In this document: positions 40,836-48,963 of the stretch, piece by piece | Position numbering within the stretch: position 1 is the stretch's first letter | Layout: each line of letters opens with the position of its first letter | Assembly (NCBI GenBank): GCA_019694835.1 | Contig: JAIBBE010000014.1 | Coordinates: forward strand, 62,001-126,000 | Source: Fimbriimonadaceae bacterium | GTDB lineage: Bacteria; Armatimonadota; Fimbriimonadia; Fimbriimonadales; Fimbriimonadaceae | DNA length: 64,000 nucleotides | Direction of reading: 5' to 3' | The notes under the pieces: model-generated | Told to the model about the DNA's origin: nothing | Seen by the model: the letters and a program-made list of their open reading frames with translations, nothing else | Databases searched by the model: none | Translations under genes and position numbers: made by a program

Positions 40836-41294
40836 ATGATCGGCGCAATCGGCTATCTCATCGCGTGCCTATTCATCGCCACTGTGCTGACGATGCTGTA
40901 CGCCCTGACGCGTCCCATCAACGCGCGAGGCGAGATGAAGTCGTGGCGTGTGCTCATGGGCTTCTTCGTCGCGGTAGTTGCCTTGCCCTACATGTGGGGC
41001 GAAGCCCTTACGAAATTGTACGGTCAGGGCATGCAGCCATCGGTCGAAGGGGTGCTGACTGACCTCGACGTCAACGGAGGACTTCGCTATTACCGGGTCA
41101 TTCGGTACAGCGGGGACAAGGCTCGTGTCATTGCGGTCGGTGAGGACAAAGAGACCTGGGGAGGGACCGAACAGCCTGTCGTCGCTATCCAGATGAAGAA
41201 GAATAAGAAGGGTGAGTGGGTGGCCGATTCTTATTCGGTCGTCAACAGCCTCAAACGCAACGAAGACAGCATGACCTTCCCGCCTTACTGGTAG
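40836..41294 (+). CDS. Small membrane protein
   Basis: A 152-residue protein with two membrane helices (IGAIGYLIACLFIATVLTMLY and WRVLMGFFVAVVALPYMW) followed by a soluble beta-rich domain (VEGVLTDLDVNGGLRYYRVI, KARVIAVGEDKETWG, VVAIQMKKNKKGEWVADSYS). I chose the ATG that starts the first helix; an in-frame ATG 16 codons upstream is possible. Not recognised as a named family. It is followed by nuoE on the same strand, which has its own -10 box. Confidence 0.6.
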   Translation: MIGAIGYLIACLFIATVLTMLYALTRPINARGEMKSWRVLMGFFVAVVALPYMWGEALTKLYGQGMQPSVEGVLTDLDVNGGLRYYRVIRYSGDKARVIAVGEDKETWGGTEQPVVAIQMKKNKKGEWVADSYSVVNSLKRNEDSMTFPPYW

Positions 41295-41295
41295 G

Positions 41296-41301
41296 TAGAC
41301 T
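41296..41301 (+). promoter_or_regulatory. -10 box TAGACT before nuoE
   Basis: TAGACT, then eight bases, then the nuoE ATG; same hexamer as before glcD. Confidence 0.5.
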
Positions 41302-41309
41302 CAAGTTCG

Positions 41310-41942
41310 ATGAGCGAACTGATCCAGATCGGTGCTGTAAACGAACGGCCCAAGCCTCCCAAGCCCGAAGACCTCAACCTCCGCTTCTCGGAGAAGGCCA
41401 TCGCTGAATTGGCCGCCCTGGAAACCCACTATCCCGAGCGCAAGGCCTGCATTCTGCCCGCGCTATGGATCGCTCAACGTGAATACGGCGGCTATTTGAG
41501 CGGAGAGGCCATCGCTGAAGTCGCGCATCGCTTAGGACGGAGCTACGCCGAGATCGAGGGTGTCGCGACGTTCTACAGCATGTACAACACCGCCCACGCA
41601 GTAGGTCGGCACATGATCGAGGTCTGCACCTGCCTGAGCTGTCAGGTGTGCGGAGCCTATCCGGTGGCGGACTACTTGAAAGCCAAACTCGGGGTCGATT
41701 TTGGCGAGACCACCGCCGACGGAGTGTTCACGCTGCATGAAGTGGAATGCCTGAATGCCTGCGACCGGGCACCCTTGATCCAGGTCGGTGACGAGTACCA
41801 TGGGCCGGTCGATGAGGCTTATCTCGACCGCCTGATCGATCGGCTTCGAAGCGAGAGCGCATCAAGCGTCGTGAAACTCGCCGATGAGATCGTTCAGGTT
41901 CACCTCAAGGCGACCGAGAAAGCGCAGATTGCGGGCAACTAG
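41310..41942 (+). CDS. nuoE: NADH-quinone oxidoreductase subunit E (NuoE)
   Basis: The 24-kDa 2Fe-2S subunit of complex I (210 residues). The cluster ligands are CTCLSCQVCGAYPV and VECLNACDRAPLIQV, and the fold motif VATFYSMYNTAHAVGRHMI is present. The nuoF partner and the other complex I genes are not adjacent; uppS follows instead. Either the nuo genes are scattered in this genome or NuoE serves another NAD(H)-linked enzyme such as a formate dehydrogenase or hydrogenase. Confidence 0.9.
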   Translation: MSELIQIGAVNERPKPPKPEDLNLRFSEKAIAELAALETHYPERKACILPALWIAQREYGGYLSGEAIAEVAHRLGRSYAEIEGVATFYSMYNTAHAVGRHMIEVCTCLSCQVCGAYPVADYLKAKLGVDFGETTADGVFTLHEVECLNACDRAPLIQVGDEYHGPVDEAYLDRLIDRLRSESASSVVKLADEIVQVHLKATEKAQIAGN

Positions 41943-41948
41943 GGCACG

Positions 41949-42740
41949 TTGGAGCCTTCGAAGGAGTTAAACTCTCCAGAAGTGGCCCAGATTTCCAGTG
42001 TCGAGAATCCGACTTTGCTTGCCGCGCGTGCAGCAGGCGTGGATGTTTCGGCGCTTCCCGTCCATGTCGCGGTGATTATGGACGGCAATGGACGATGGGC
42101 CCAGCGGCGTGGACTCGGACGCCTATTCGGGCATCAAGAGGGCTACCGAACCCTCCGCAGCATCCTCCTCGGCGCGAGTGAGCTTGGTATCCGTTACCTG
42201 ACGGTCTACGCCTTTTCCGCCGAGAACTGGCGTCGGCCAGAGGACGAAGTCAGCGGCCTCATGAAACTCATCGAGCAAGCTGCCCGCAACGAGTTGCGCA
42301 TCATGCACCGGAACAACGTTCGAGTTCGAGTTGCAGGTCGCATGGAGCAGCTTCCTGGAGGCCTTCGCGAGGCGCTCAATGAGGGAATCGAAACGACAAA
42401 GGCCAATACGGGAATCACCTTCACACTCGCCGTCAACTACGGGGGGCGAGCAGAAATCGTCGATGCGATCCGCGAATTGGTGCGAAATGGTGTCTCTCCC
42501 GATGCAATCGACGAAGACGCCATCGCGGCACGACTCTACAACCCTGACATCCCCGACCCCGACCTCATGATACGGACGGCGGGCGAGATGAGGTGGAGCA
42601 ACTTCCTCATCTGGCAGGCGGCTTACACCGAACTCGTGGTCACGTCGTCTCCTTGGCCCGAATTCGACATGAACGAGTTTATCGGGGCGGTTGCCGAGTT
42701 CCAGACCCGTACCCGCAAGTACGGCGGTCTGGAGTCCTAG
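41949..42740 (+). CDS. uppS: Isoprenyl transferase (undecaprenyl diphosphate synthase)
   Basis: A cis-prenyltransferase making the C55 lipid carrier for cell-wall synthesis (263 residues). Catalytic Asp in VAVIMDGNGRWAQRRG; other family blocks are YLTVYAFSAENWRRP, LAVNYGGRAEIVDAI and DLMIRTAGEMRWSNFLIWQ. The usual RTSGExRLSNFL reads RTAGEMRWSNFL, a mild variation. The start is a TTG six bases after the nuoE stop; the first 35 residues are a non-conserved extension, so a later start is possible. Confidence 0.92.
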   Translation: MEPSKELNSPEVAQISSVENPTLLAARAAGVDVSALPVHVAVIMDGNGRWAQRRGLGRLFGHQEGYRTLRSILLGASELGIRYLTVYAFSAENWRRPEDEVSGLMKLIEQAARNELRIMHRNNVRVRVAGRMEQLPGGLREALNEGIETTKANTGITFTLAVNYGGRAEIVDAIRELVRNGVSPDAIDEDAIAARLYNPDIPDPDLMIRTAGEMRWSNFLIWQAAYTELVVTSSPWPEFDMNEFIGAVAEFQTRTRKYGGLES

Positions 42741-42824
42741 AACCTGGACCCAACGGCTTTTTCTTCTGGATGCTAACATTAGTGCCAGGACATCCGTGCA
42801 TGACTCGGAGGAACAACCACCAGG

Positions 42825-43349
42825 ATGAATAAGATGAGGACTATGACGTTCGTTTCGTTGTTGGGCGCGCTATCGATTGCAGGCATCGCATCGGCGCAAG
42901 AAAGCAAGCCCGTTGGGCTCAGTGTTCGGCTCGGTCTTTTCTGGCCGTCGAGCAACATCGCCAAGAGTGAAGGCAAGAACTGGATCAGTTTCGGTGCAGA
43001 GTACAAACTGGGCGACCTGAAATTCGGCAATAGCCAGCCGGGCTACAGCAGCAGCTATAGCGTTTCGGTGGATTACTTCTCGAAGGGTAACTTCCGAAAC
43101 ACGCCGATCTTGGTCAATTACATTGGCCGGAAGGACCAGTTTTACTATGTCGCCGGTGCCGGTCTCGGCCTCACTCGGGTTCGAGAGAACGCCAACAGCA
43201 TCGAGAACCACACTGAGTTCGCGTACCAGGTCGGCGTTGGCTACGATTTCACGCAAGGGAACGCACCGCTCTTCGCCGAGGTGAAGTATATCGGCAGCAG
43301 CGACAGTCGCCTCGCTGGCTTTGGTGCCTTCGTCGGCATTCGGTTCTAA
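42825..43349 (+). CDS. Outer-membrane beta-barrel-like protein
   Basis: A 174-residue exported protein: signal peptide MTFVSLLGALSIAGIASAQE, then alternating polar/hydrophobic strands (VGLSVRLGLFWPSS, YSVSVDYFSKGNF, QFYYVAGAGLGLTRV, FAYQVGVGYDFTQG), ending in an aromatic residue (GAFVGIRF) as outer-membrane proteins do. Eight strands would suit this length. Function unknown; it supports a diderm envelope. A purine-rich GGAGG lies about 15 bases upstream of the ATG, so the ribosome-binding site is loose. Confidence 0.7.
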   Translation: MNKMRTMTFVSLLGALSIAGIASAQESKPVGLSVRLGLFWPSSNIAKSEGKNWISFGAEYKLGDLKFGNSQPGYSSSYSVSVDYFSKGNFRNTPILVNYIGRKDQFYYVAGAGLGLTRVRENANSIENHTEFAYQVGVGYDFTQGNAPLFAEVKYIGSSDSRLAGFGAFVGIRF

Positions 43350-43410
43350 GCGAATTCTCCGGTTTCCCATGCCTCCATCCGATCGCGGGTGGGGGCATGT
43401 TTGCGTCAGG

Positions 43411-43615
43411 CTTCCGCATCCGGCCCCCTCCCTGTCCCTCCCCCAACGGGAGTTGGGAGAGGGGACGTGACTGCAATTCTCGGCCAGTAATTTCGATTGG
43501 ATACGTAAGCGCAGTTCTCAATGGTGATTACGATTGGCCCGGGTTAAGAGATCGGCAGGGTCCCCTCTCCCAACTCTCGTTGGGGGAGGGACAGGGAGGG
43601 GGCCGGATGCGGAAG
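43411..43615. repeat. Long inverted repeat with 55-bp arms
   Basis: Bases 43411-43465 return as the reverse complement at 43561-43615 with one mismatch. The arms are C/G-rich (CCCCCTCCCTGTCCCTCCCC type) and each holds a smaller hairpin (CCCAAC...GTTGGG). The 95-base centre has no coding sequence. It lies between convergent genes and resembles a miniature inverted-repeat element; the CCCTCTCC arms are related to the elements at 2.8 and 60.7 kb. Confidence 0.8.
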
Positions 43616-43618
43616 CTT

Positions 43619-44440
43619 CTACTCCTGCGGACGAACCGGAATCCGCGTCGCTCCCCACGCTCGCAGCTTGCCATCGCGCAACCGAAGACCCTCGATCGTG
43701 ACAGCGTCAAAAAGACCGAGGTCGCGCTGGAGATCGACGACGGGATTCAAGGTGTCGAGAAGCACCTTTCGGGCGGGCTCGTCCGCACGACGCCAGTCGA
43801 AGTAGATCCGTGCATGGGTCAGCGACAGTTTCGTCCCGTCAACAGGTTCGAGCGAGGCGATGACCTGGAAGTTCGTCTTGGCGATCAGAAACTCGCCGTA
43901 ACCGTCGACGAAGACCTTGTCCTTGTCGATCTTCACCGAAACCCGCTTGATCTCGTGGTACTTCTTGAGGATGAATGCCTCGAGGTCCTTCTCCAGAAGC
44001 ACGACTTCACCGGTGCCAACGTCGCTGCGACTGAGCCGGAAGACGCGGCGAGACAGCACCAAACCGAAGTCGTAGCGGCAATTCGGAATGTCCGCGCTCA
44101 AGCTCTCCACTCGAAGCCCAGCCAACGAGAAGTCAGACAGGCGGAGTCGCAACGTGCCCACTTTCCCGCTCTTGCGTCGCTCAGGCTCGGTGAAGAGCGG
44201 CAGTCCTTCGGTCTGGAAGGCGGAGGCCGTGATCGTAGCGGATCGAAGGTCGCCCCAAAGCGACGCGATGCCGTTCAGTTCGACCTTGACCCCCACTTTC
44301 GGGGCGTCGCCGGTCAGTTTGGAACGGATTTCCGCCGCCGCAGCACGCTCGAATCGCCGCACTTCCCCGCCGCCGAGGCCGAAAAGCAAGGCAAATGACC
44401 CTAGGATTGCGAGAGGTGTTACCGACATGGCACGTCCCAT
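43619..44440 (-). CDS. DUF2993/LmeA-like exported lipid-binding protein
   Basis: A 273-residue protein with an N-terminal signal (SVTPLAILGSFALLFGLGGG; the first or the fifth codon may be the start). The body matches the LmeA/DUF2993 pattern: VKVELNGIASLWGDLRSATI, LRLRLSDFSLAGLRVESLSA, RSDVGTGEVVLLEKDLEAFI, VSVKIDKDKVFVDGYGEF and LNPVVDLQRDLGLFDAVTIE. Members sit in the envelope and bind phospholipid; in mycobacteria LmeA affects mannan elongation. Divergent from ygfZ; the 115-base gap must hold both promoters. Confidence 0.75.
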   Translation of the reverse strand: MGRAMSVTPLAILGSFALLFGLGGGEVRRFERAAAAEIRSKLTGDAPKVGVKVELNGIASLWGDLRSATITASAFQTEGLPLFTEPERRKSGKVGTLRLRLSDFSLAGLRVESLSADIPNCRYDFGLVLSRRVFRLSRSDVGTGEVVLLEKDLEAFILKKYHEIKRVSVKIDKDKVFVDGYGEFLIAKTNFQVIASLEPVDGTKLSLTHARIYFDWRRADEPARKVLLDTLNPVVDLQRDLGLFDAVTIEGLRLRDGKLRAWGATRIPVRPQE

Positions 44441-44555
44441 CTGTCACAATCGTAGAAGTCAACAGGCAACGGCGCCATGGCCCCATTGTGCCCCAACTGG
44501 GCGTGAGGTGCGTCGCTGTGCGCGCGGGCCGTGGAGCGGCTCAGGAGCGAACGCA

Positions 44556-45551
44556 ATGTGTGACACGATGGGTGCTGTACAAGATATGGAGGCCTTTGAA
44601 GAAGGCTACCGACTTCTCCGCGAGGACTGCGGCCTGGTCGATCTGTCTTGGAAACGAGCAGTTCGCTTTACCGGTGAGGACAACAAAGGCTGGCTTCAGG
44701 GTCAGGTAACGAACGATCTTCGCAAACTCGAGCCGGGCGGGGCCATTAACTTCTGCCTCTGCAAGCCCACGGGTCAACTTGAAGCGATGGCCACGATGTG
44801 GTCACTCCCAAGTCAGTTGATCGCTGTCTCCCACCACGCAGGGGCGAATGCCCTGATGGATCGAGTGAAAAGCAACGTTGTGCTCGAAGACGTTCAGGCT
44901 CAGATCCTCGACGTCGAGATCCTCTCGGTTCAAGGCCCGGAAGCGACACGTACGCTGAGCAAGCTCGTCACATTGCCCACGCTGGATGCGGGCCAGGTCG
45001 AATTCGAGGGCACTGATGTCACCCTGCTGCGGTCCAATCGCAGCGGCTATGGTGGATGGGACATCATTCTGCCTCGCGATGCTGCCAAGGCGTCCAAGAA
45101 ACTCCGCAAGCAGTTCCCAGCCGTATCCCCGCAGGCGTTTTCGGCGGCCTGTCTTGAAGCAGGCATTCCTTCGTTTGGCCTCGACACCGACGACAAGACC
45201 CTTCCTCCCGAATTGGGTGCCGCGTTCATGAGCACCCACGTCAGCTTCTCGAAGGGATGTTATGCGGGCCAGGAAGTTCTCATGCGTATTCACAGTCGCG
45301 GCCACACGAACCGCACCTGGGTGGGCCTCGTCGCCGATGAAGGCCTTAGGGTTGGCGATATCATTCGTCATTTGAACCGGGATGATGCCGGTCGGGTGAC
45401 GCGGGTTGCCTATAGTCCAGATTTCGGGTTCATTGCCGGTGCCATGCTCCGAAATGAAGCCGCCTTTCCGGGCGAGATCGTCCGCATTCAGCGCGAAGCG
45501 GGCGACATCGAAGCTGAAGTGCAGGAAATGCCCCTGCTCCGGTTCGGCTAG
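44556..45551 (+). CDS. ygfZ: YgfZ/GcvT-domain folate-binding protein
   Basis: A 331-residue tetrahydrofolate-binding protein that helps repair or mature Fe-S enzymes. The diagnostic motif KGCYAGQEVLMR (K-G-C-Y-x-G-Q-E) is present near residue 240, and the N-terminal GcvT-like domain has GWLQGQVTNDLRKLEPGGA. The ATG is preceded by CAGGAG with eight-base spacing, one of the few good Shine-Dalgarno sites in the window; two further in-frame ATGs follow within ten codons. Fits functionally with the suf genes although not adjacent. Confidence 0.88.
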   Translation: MCDTMGAVQDMEAFEEGYRLLREDCGLVDLSWKRAVRFTGEDNKGWLQGQVTNDLRKLEPGGAINFCLCKPTGQLEAMATMWSLPSQLIAVSHHAGANALMDRVKSNVVLEDVQAQILDVEILSVQGPEATRTLSKLVTLPTLDAGQVEFEGTDVTLLRSNRSGYGGWDIILPRDAAKASKKLRKQFPAVSPQAFSAACLEAGIPSFGLDTDDKTLPPELGAAFMSTHVSFSKGCYAGQEVLMRIHSRGHTNRTWVGLVADEGLRVGDIIRHLNRDDAGRVTRVAYSPDFGFIAGAMLRNEAAFPGEIVRIQREAGDIEAEVQEMPLLRFG

Positions 45552-45627
45552 GTTGGAGTACAGCGCATACTGTTATTGCAGCCACGACTAATTGCATTGG
45601 CATGAAACATGCCCGCGTGGTGATGCG

Positions 45628-45724
45628 TATACTCATCTAGGCTGTCCGAACCCACGAGGTTCCAGCCAGACGACAAGCACAAGACCTGATCTGGCCGGTT
45701 CGCAAAGCGAACCGGCAATTTTTT
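45628..45724 (+). ncRNA. Candidate small RNA with own -10 box and strong terminator
   Basis: A TATACT box (45628-45633) is followed after about six bases by a 60-base stretch without an ORF, then by a perfect intrinsic terminator: GCCGGTTCGC-AAA-GCGAACCGGC and a run of six T. Inside lies a second stem (GAACC-CACGA-GGTTC, extended by GGCT/AGCC). The predicted RNA is about 85 bases (45640-45724). The following gene has its own -10 box after the terminator, so this need not be its leader. No known RNA family recognised. Confidence 0.5.
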
Positions 45725-45735
45725 GGCCGAACCGC

Positions 45736-45741
45736 TAAACT
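45736..45741 (+). promoter_or_regulatory. -10 box TAAACT before the DUF4380 gene
   Basis: TAAACT followed by eight bases and the ATG, placed directly after the terminator of the candidate small RNA. Confidence 0.45.
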
Positions 45742-45749
45742 CGAAGGCC

Positions 45750-46658
45750 ATGGAGATCGTGTCCTATGGCGGATGGAATCGCTGTGCCCGATTCGTTGCG
45801 AACGACTTGGAACTCATCGTCACGCTCGATGTGGGACCACGCATCATTCGGCTAGGATTCGTTGGCGGGCCTAACGAACTCGTGGAGTACCCAAAGGATA
45901 TGGGCCGCACGGGGGGCGACGAGTATCGCAGCTACGGGGGCCATCGACTCTGGATCGCTCCGGAAGATCCGGTCACAACCTACGAGCCGGACAATGAGCC
46001 GGTGGTGGTCGAGGACCAAGGCGAATGGACGCTTTTCCGCACGGCGTCGGCACGGTTCGGTCGATCACGAGCCTTTCGGGTGAAACTCGATGGTTCGTCA
46101 GGTGCAGTGGCATTGGAGCACATCGTCTCGAACCTTTCGGAAACGCCGCAGAAGCTGGCCCCGTGGTGCCTGACGGTCATGGCGGCAGGCGGAACCTGCA
46201 TCTTCCCCTTGCCGGAATTCAAGGTGCATACAGAGGCTCTTCTGCCTGCCGCGCCGCTGGTGCTATGGCACTACACGCGCCTGGCTGACCCTCGCTGGAC
46301 GTGGGGAAATCGGGTCGTGCGACTTCGTCATGATGCTGATCTAGGCCCGCAAAAGGTCGGTGCGTTTATCCGTCAAGGCTACGCCGGCTACGCGAACCAC
46401 GGCAACTTCTTTCTCAAGCACTTCCCCGCCGCTGACGAAGAGTATCCGGACTTTGGCTGCAACTTCGAGACTTTCACGCGTCACGACATGCTCGAAGTCG
46501 AGTCGCTGGGTCCTCTCGTCACCCTCGGCCCAGGCGATTCGGTGAGTCATCGCGAGACGTGGCACTTGATTCGCGATGCCAACGTTCCGGCTGAGGACGA
46601 CGCCTGCGGCGAATGGCTGGCGCAGTTCGCTGCAAGCCATCCACCGTATTCCACGTGA
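45750..46658 (+). CDS. DUF4380 protein, aldose-epimerase-like fold
   Basis: A 302-residue protein of the DUF4380 family, whose members have a galactose-mutarotase-like sandwich. Visible family blocks are ELIVTLDVGPRIIRLGF, GGHRLWIAPEDPVTTYEPDN, HTEALLPAAPLVLWHYTRL and GNFFLKHFPAADEEYPDFGC. A role in carbohydrate metabolism is inferred from the fold. No signal peptide. The ATG giving MEIVSYGGWNRCARF is eight bases after a -10 box; the upstream in-frame extension overlaps the small-RNA terminator. Confidence 0.8.
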   Translation: MEIVSYGGWNRCARFVANDLELIVTLDVGPRIIRLGFVGGPNELVEYPKDMGRTGGDEYRSYGGHRLWIAPEDPVTTYEPDNEPVVVEDQGEWTLFRTASARFGRSRAFRVKLDGSSGAVALEHIVSNLSETPQKLAPWCLTVMAAGGTCIFPLPEFKVHTEALLPAAPLVLWHYTRLADPRWTWGNRVVRLRHDADLGPQKVGAFIRQGYAGYANHGNFFLKHFPAADEEYPDFGCNFETFTRHDMLEVESLGPLVTLGPGDSVSHRETWHLIRDANVPAEDDACGEWLAQFAASHPPYST

Positions 46659-46679
46659 GGGGATACAGCCCGCCAGATT

Positions 46680-46973
46680 TCATAGAGGAAGAGGAAAGAG
46701 GACGCTTCGAATCGCATCCTCCACCTCGCCCGATTCGCCCGCCAATGCACGACGCCCCGCTTGGAGGTTCATAAGCTGATCGGTCGGCGGAGGCGAACAC
46801 AGGCCAAACTCGGCAAGAGCCGCCTCTCGGGCCTCAAGCAACATGGCATCGTCGCCGCCCCTTACGTAGGCGGCGAGAGCGGCCGCCGTGGCCAGCCATT
46901 CGGCTTCCCGGGCCACTGCTGGTTCGACGGCGTTTTGATGTCGCAAGATGCGATTGAGATCGCTGGCGTTCAC
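46680..46973 (-). CDS. Small hypothetical helical protein
   Basis: A 97-residue, Ala/Glu/Leu-rich protein (EAEWLATAAALAAYVRGGDD, LEAREAALAEFGL, EVEDAIRSVLFPLPL) without cysteines, signal or recognised family. The start is a GTG six bases after a TAGTAT box on the same strand, the leaderless layout seen at other genes, which supports it being real. It is convergent with the DUF4380 gene. Confidence 0.5.
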   Translation of the reverse strand: MNASDLNRILRHQNAVEPAVAREAEWLATAAALAAYVRGGDDAMLLEAREAALAEFGLCSPPPTDQLMNLQAGRRALAGESGEVEDAIRSVLFPLPL

Positions 46974-46979
46974 CTCGCG

Positions 46980-46985
46980 ATACTA
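46980..46985 (-). promoter_or_regulatory. -10 box TAGTAT before the small helical protein gene
   Basis: On the minus strand TAGTAT, a six-base gap, then GTG. Confidence 0.4.
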
Positions 46986-47072
46986 CCAGGCCTGATGATA
47001 CGTTTCGAATCGCGCAAGGAATACGTATACCGAACGGGCATTCTGGGTCGCTTTCGCGCTATCATCGCCTGG

Positions 47073-47089
47073 TTTAACAAACTGTTAAA
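47073..47089. promoter_or_regulatory. Perfect palindrome upstream of the pseudopilin gene
   Basis: TTTAACA-AAC-TGTTAAA, a 7-bp perfect inverted repeat 41 bases before the pseudopilin ATG. Possible operator; no regulator gene is adjacent to pair with it. Confidence 0.4.
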
Positions 47090-47130
47090 TGACCTCCCGG
47101 CGAAGCAGCCGGATGTTGGAAGGAGTACGT

Positions 47131-47934
47131 ATGCGCGCAAAAAGCGCCTTTACCTTGATCGAACTTCTCGTTGTGATCGCGATTATCGCCATCTTGGCCG
47201 CGATTCTCTTCCCCGTTTTTGCTCAAGCGAAAGAAGCGGCGAAGAAAACGACCTGTCTGAGCAACCTGCGCCAGAGCAGCATGGCTGTGATGATGTACAA
47301 CTCAGACAACGACGACACCTATGCCCAGAGCGCCTATAACGCCATCGGCAATGGCGAATTGCCGGCTGGCGGCGCACGAGTCTTTGCCGTCTTCGATGCC
47401 CTGCAGCCCTACATGAAGAGCGTCGAAATCTTGGTCTGCCCTTCCGACAAGGAAGCCATCAAGTGGAAGACGATTCTGACTGCGATCGGCATGACTCCCG
47501 ATAAGAACATCGAAGTCGCGAGCTACGCGTTCAACTTCGCGATCTTCGAGGATCCTGCAGTTGGACCGAACCGGTATGGCAACGATCCCGTGATGGGTGA
47601 GTCGGCACTGCCCTTCCCCGCCCAGACCGTGCTCTTCTATGACTCGAAATACGTGGCCCAGGGACAGCAGGCGATCGCACCCGCATCGTTCACCGGAAAC
47701 CCCCTGTACCGAACGCCTCCGACTCCTTTCAACCGCTTCAACTTCTCGGGCCGGGCTCGACACAGTGGTGGTCTGAACGTGAACCTCGCCGACGGCCATG
47801 CCAAGTTCTACAAGGAATCAGCAACGATCCCCGGAACCGGCATCGACCAAACGACGAACGCGACGGTCCAGTGCTATAACCTGCCGCTCGACCTGAACGG
47901 CATTCCCGACCTCATCGGCGAACCGCGCGACTAG
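47131..47934 (+). CDS. Type II secretion/type IV pilus-like pseudopilin (DUF1559-like)
   Basis: A 267-residue pseudopilin. The prepilin signal is textbook: short basic leader, then [20 protein letters not shown] with Glu5 after the cleaved Phe. The C-terminal part has the H-x9-DG motif ([19 protein letters not shown]), found in the large pseudopilin families of Planctomycetes, Verrucomicrobia and Armatimonadota. A prepilin peptidase would cleave before the Phe. Start chosen with GGAAGGAG five bases upstream. No secretion machinery is adjacent; these genomes usually scatter many such pseudopilins. Confidence 0.9.
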   Translation: MRAKSAFTLIELLVVIAIIAILAAILFPVFAQAKEAAKKTTCLSNLRQSSMAVMMYNSDNDDTYAQSAYNAIGNGELPAGGARVFAVFDALQPYMKSVEILVCPSDKEAIKWKTILTAIGMTPDKNIEVASYAFNFAIFEDPAVGPNRYGNDPVMGESALPFPAQTVLFYDSKYVAQGQQAIAPASFTGNPLYRTPPTPFNRFNFSGRARHSGGLNVNLADGHAKFYKESATIPGTGIDQTTNATVQCYNLPLDLNGIPDLIGEPRD

Positions 47935-47946
47935 CCACAAGTCTGT

Positions 47947-47974
47947 CCCCCTCTTCACTCCAGTGGCGAGGGGG
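47947..47974 (+). terminator. Weak hairpin after the pseudopilin gene
   Basis: CCCCCTC and GAGGGGG pair around a 14-base loop 13 bases after the stop; no U-tract follows. Confidence 0.35.
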
Positions 47975-48085
47975 CAGCGAGGCAAACTAGGCCGCTTATG
48001 GCCCACCAAATTGGCTAACGTACGCCAATAACTCGCGTTGCCTGCTCCTCTCGCAAGATGCGTCCTTTCTTTTGCGCCCCCGGAT

Positions 48086-48790
48086 TTAGCCTTTCCTGGC
48101 CATCATGATTGTAAATGGATCAGTCGATGGTTGCTTGCGATCGATCACTTCGTAACGAATGAAGTCATTGCCTTCTGAGATGACTCGCAGTCTGACAAGG
48201 CAGTTGCGAATTGCCAGGACTTCTTCGACCCGCTGAAGGTCGGTTCGGCTGATCGGCCATGCCCCAGTCCGCCTCATCTCGGCATCAAGAGCGTTCTCAA
48301 CCTCAGAAGTCACTTCTAGCCCGGGAGGAATGTGGTCGATCGAACCGGGCAACACATAAACCTGGGTGAAACTTGGGCCAATGGCTCTACGCGGACCACA
48401 ATTGCTCCCCAGGAATCCTAAGGAAATCAACGTACCGACGATCCAAAGGAATGGCCTGATTGCCAGTGCGACAGGGAGCCTGCTGACAGCAACCCGCTCA
48501 GGTCCACGCGGCTGTAGGGCGAAGGTGGCCGCCACAACCCATACACCCATTAGGGAGAGAGCCAATGCCGAAAGGTAGCCTCCCAATTCTGCATCTCCAT
48601 TGCCTCCGAAAATCCGGTCCCCCAATCCAAATCCGATGCCGAAACCGAGGATTGATCCAAGCAGGCCACTTGCAATCCTCTGCGTCAACTGGGTCCATTG
48701 GCCAGAGTGAATCACGCCAAGCATGACCGCAACCAGCGCCGACAGCACCAGCAACCATACTACCGATAACAGAATCTCCAAACCAGACAT
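48086..48790 (-). CDS. Membrane protein with four predicted helices
   Basis: A 234-residue protein. Four hydrophobic segments in the first 130 residues (LLSVVWLLVLSALVAVMLGV, GLLGSILGFGIGFGLGD, LSALALSLMGVWVVAATFAL, RPFLWIVGTLISLGFLG) precede a soluble tail of about 100 residues (EVTSEVENALDAEMRRTGAW, NCLVRLRVISEGNDFIRYEV). No named family recognised. It stands alone; about 170 bases upstream of it hold no feature I can name. Confidence 0.6.
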   Translation of the reverse strand: MSGLEILLSVVWLLVLSALVAVMLGVIHSGQWTQLTQRIASGLLGSILGFGIGFGLGDRIFGGNGDAELGGYLSALALSLMGVWVVAATFALQPRGPERVAVSRLPVALAIRPFLWIVGTLISLGFLGSNCGPRRAIGPSFTQVYVLPGSIDHIPPGLEVTSEVENALDAEMRRTGAWPISRTDLQRVEEVLAIRNCLVRLRVISEGNDFIRYEVIDRKQPSTDPFTIMMARKG

Positions 48791-48963
48791 TCGTTCAATC
48801 CAATACCTTCTAACGTACCGCCTTCGGCCGTTTCCATCGTTACTCCTCCTGCTGCCTCGATCCGATAGGCCAGCCCTTGCTCATCAGGGAACGCGAGGTC
48901 TGGTCGTCAACCGTGTAGGCCTTAATGATCTGGTGCCTCCATCCTCCCACGGATGGAGGCCTG

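Noticed and set aside
44088..44555. Long N-terminal extension of ygfZ
   Set aside because: Antisense to the LmeA-like gene; CAGGAG at eight bases from the ATG at 44556 and the GcvT-like start favour the short form.
45640..45668. tRNA-like or T-box element in the candidate small RNA
   Set aside because: GGTTC resembles a T-loop start, but no acceptor stem, anticodon arm or CCA can be drawn, and no T-box specifier pattern is present.
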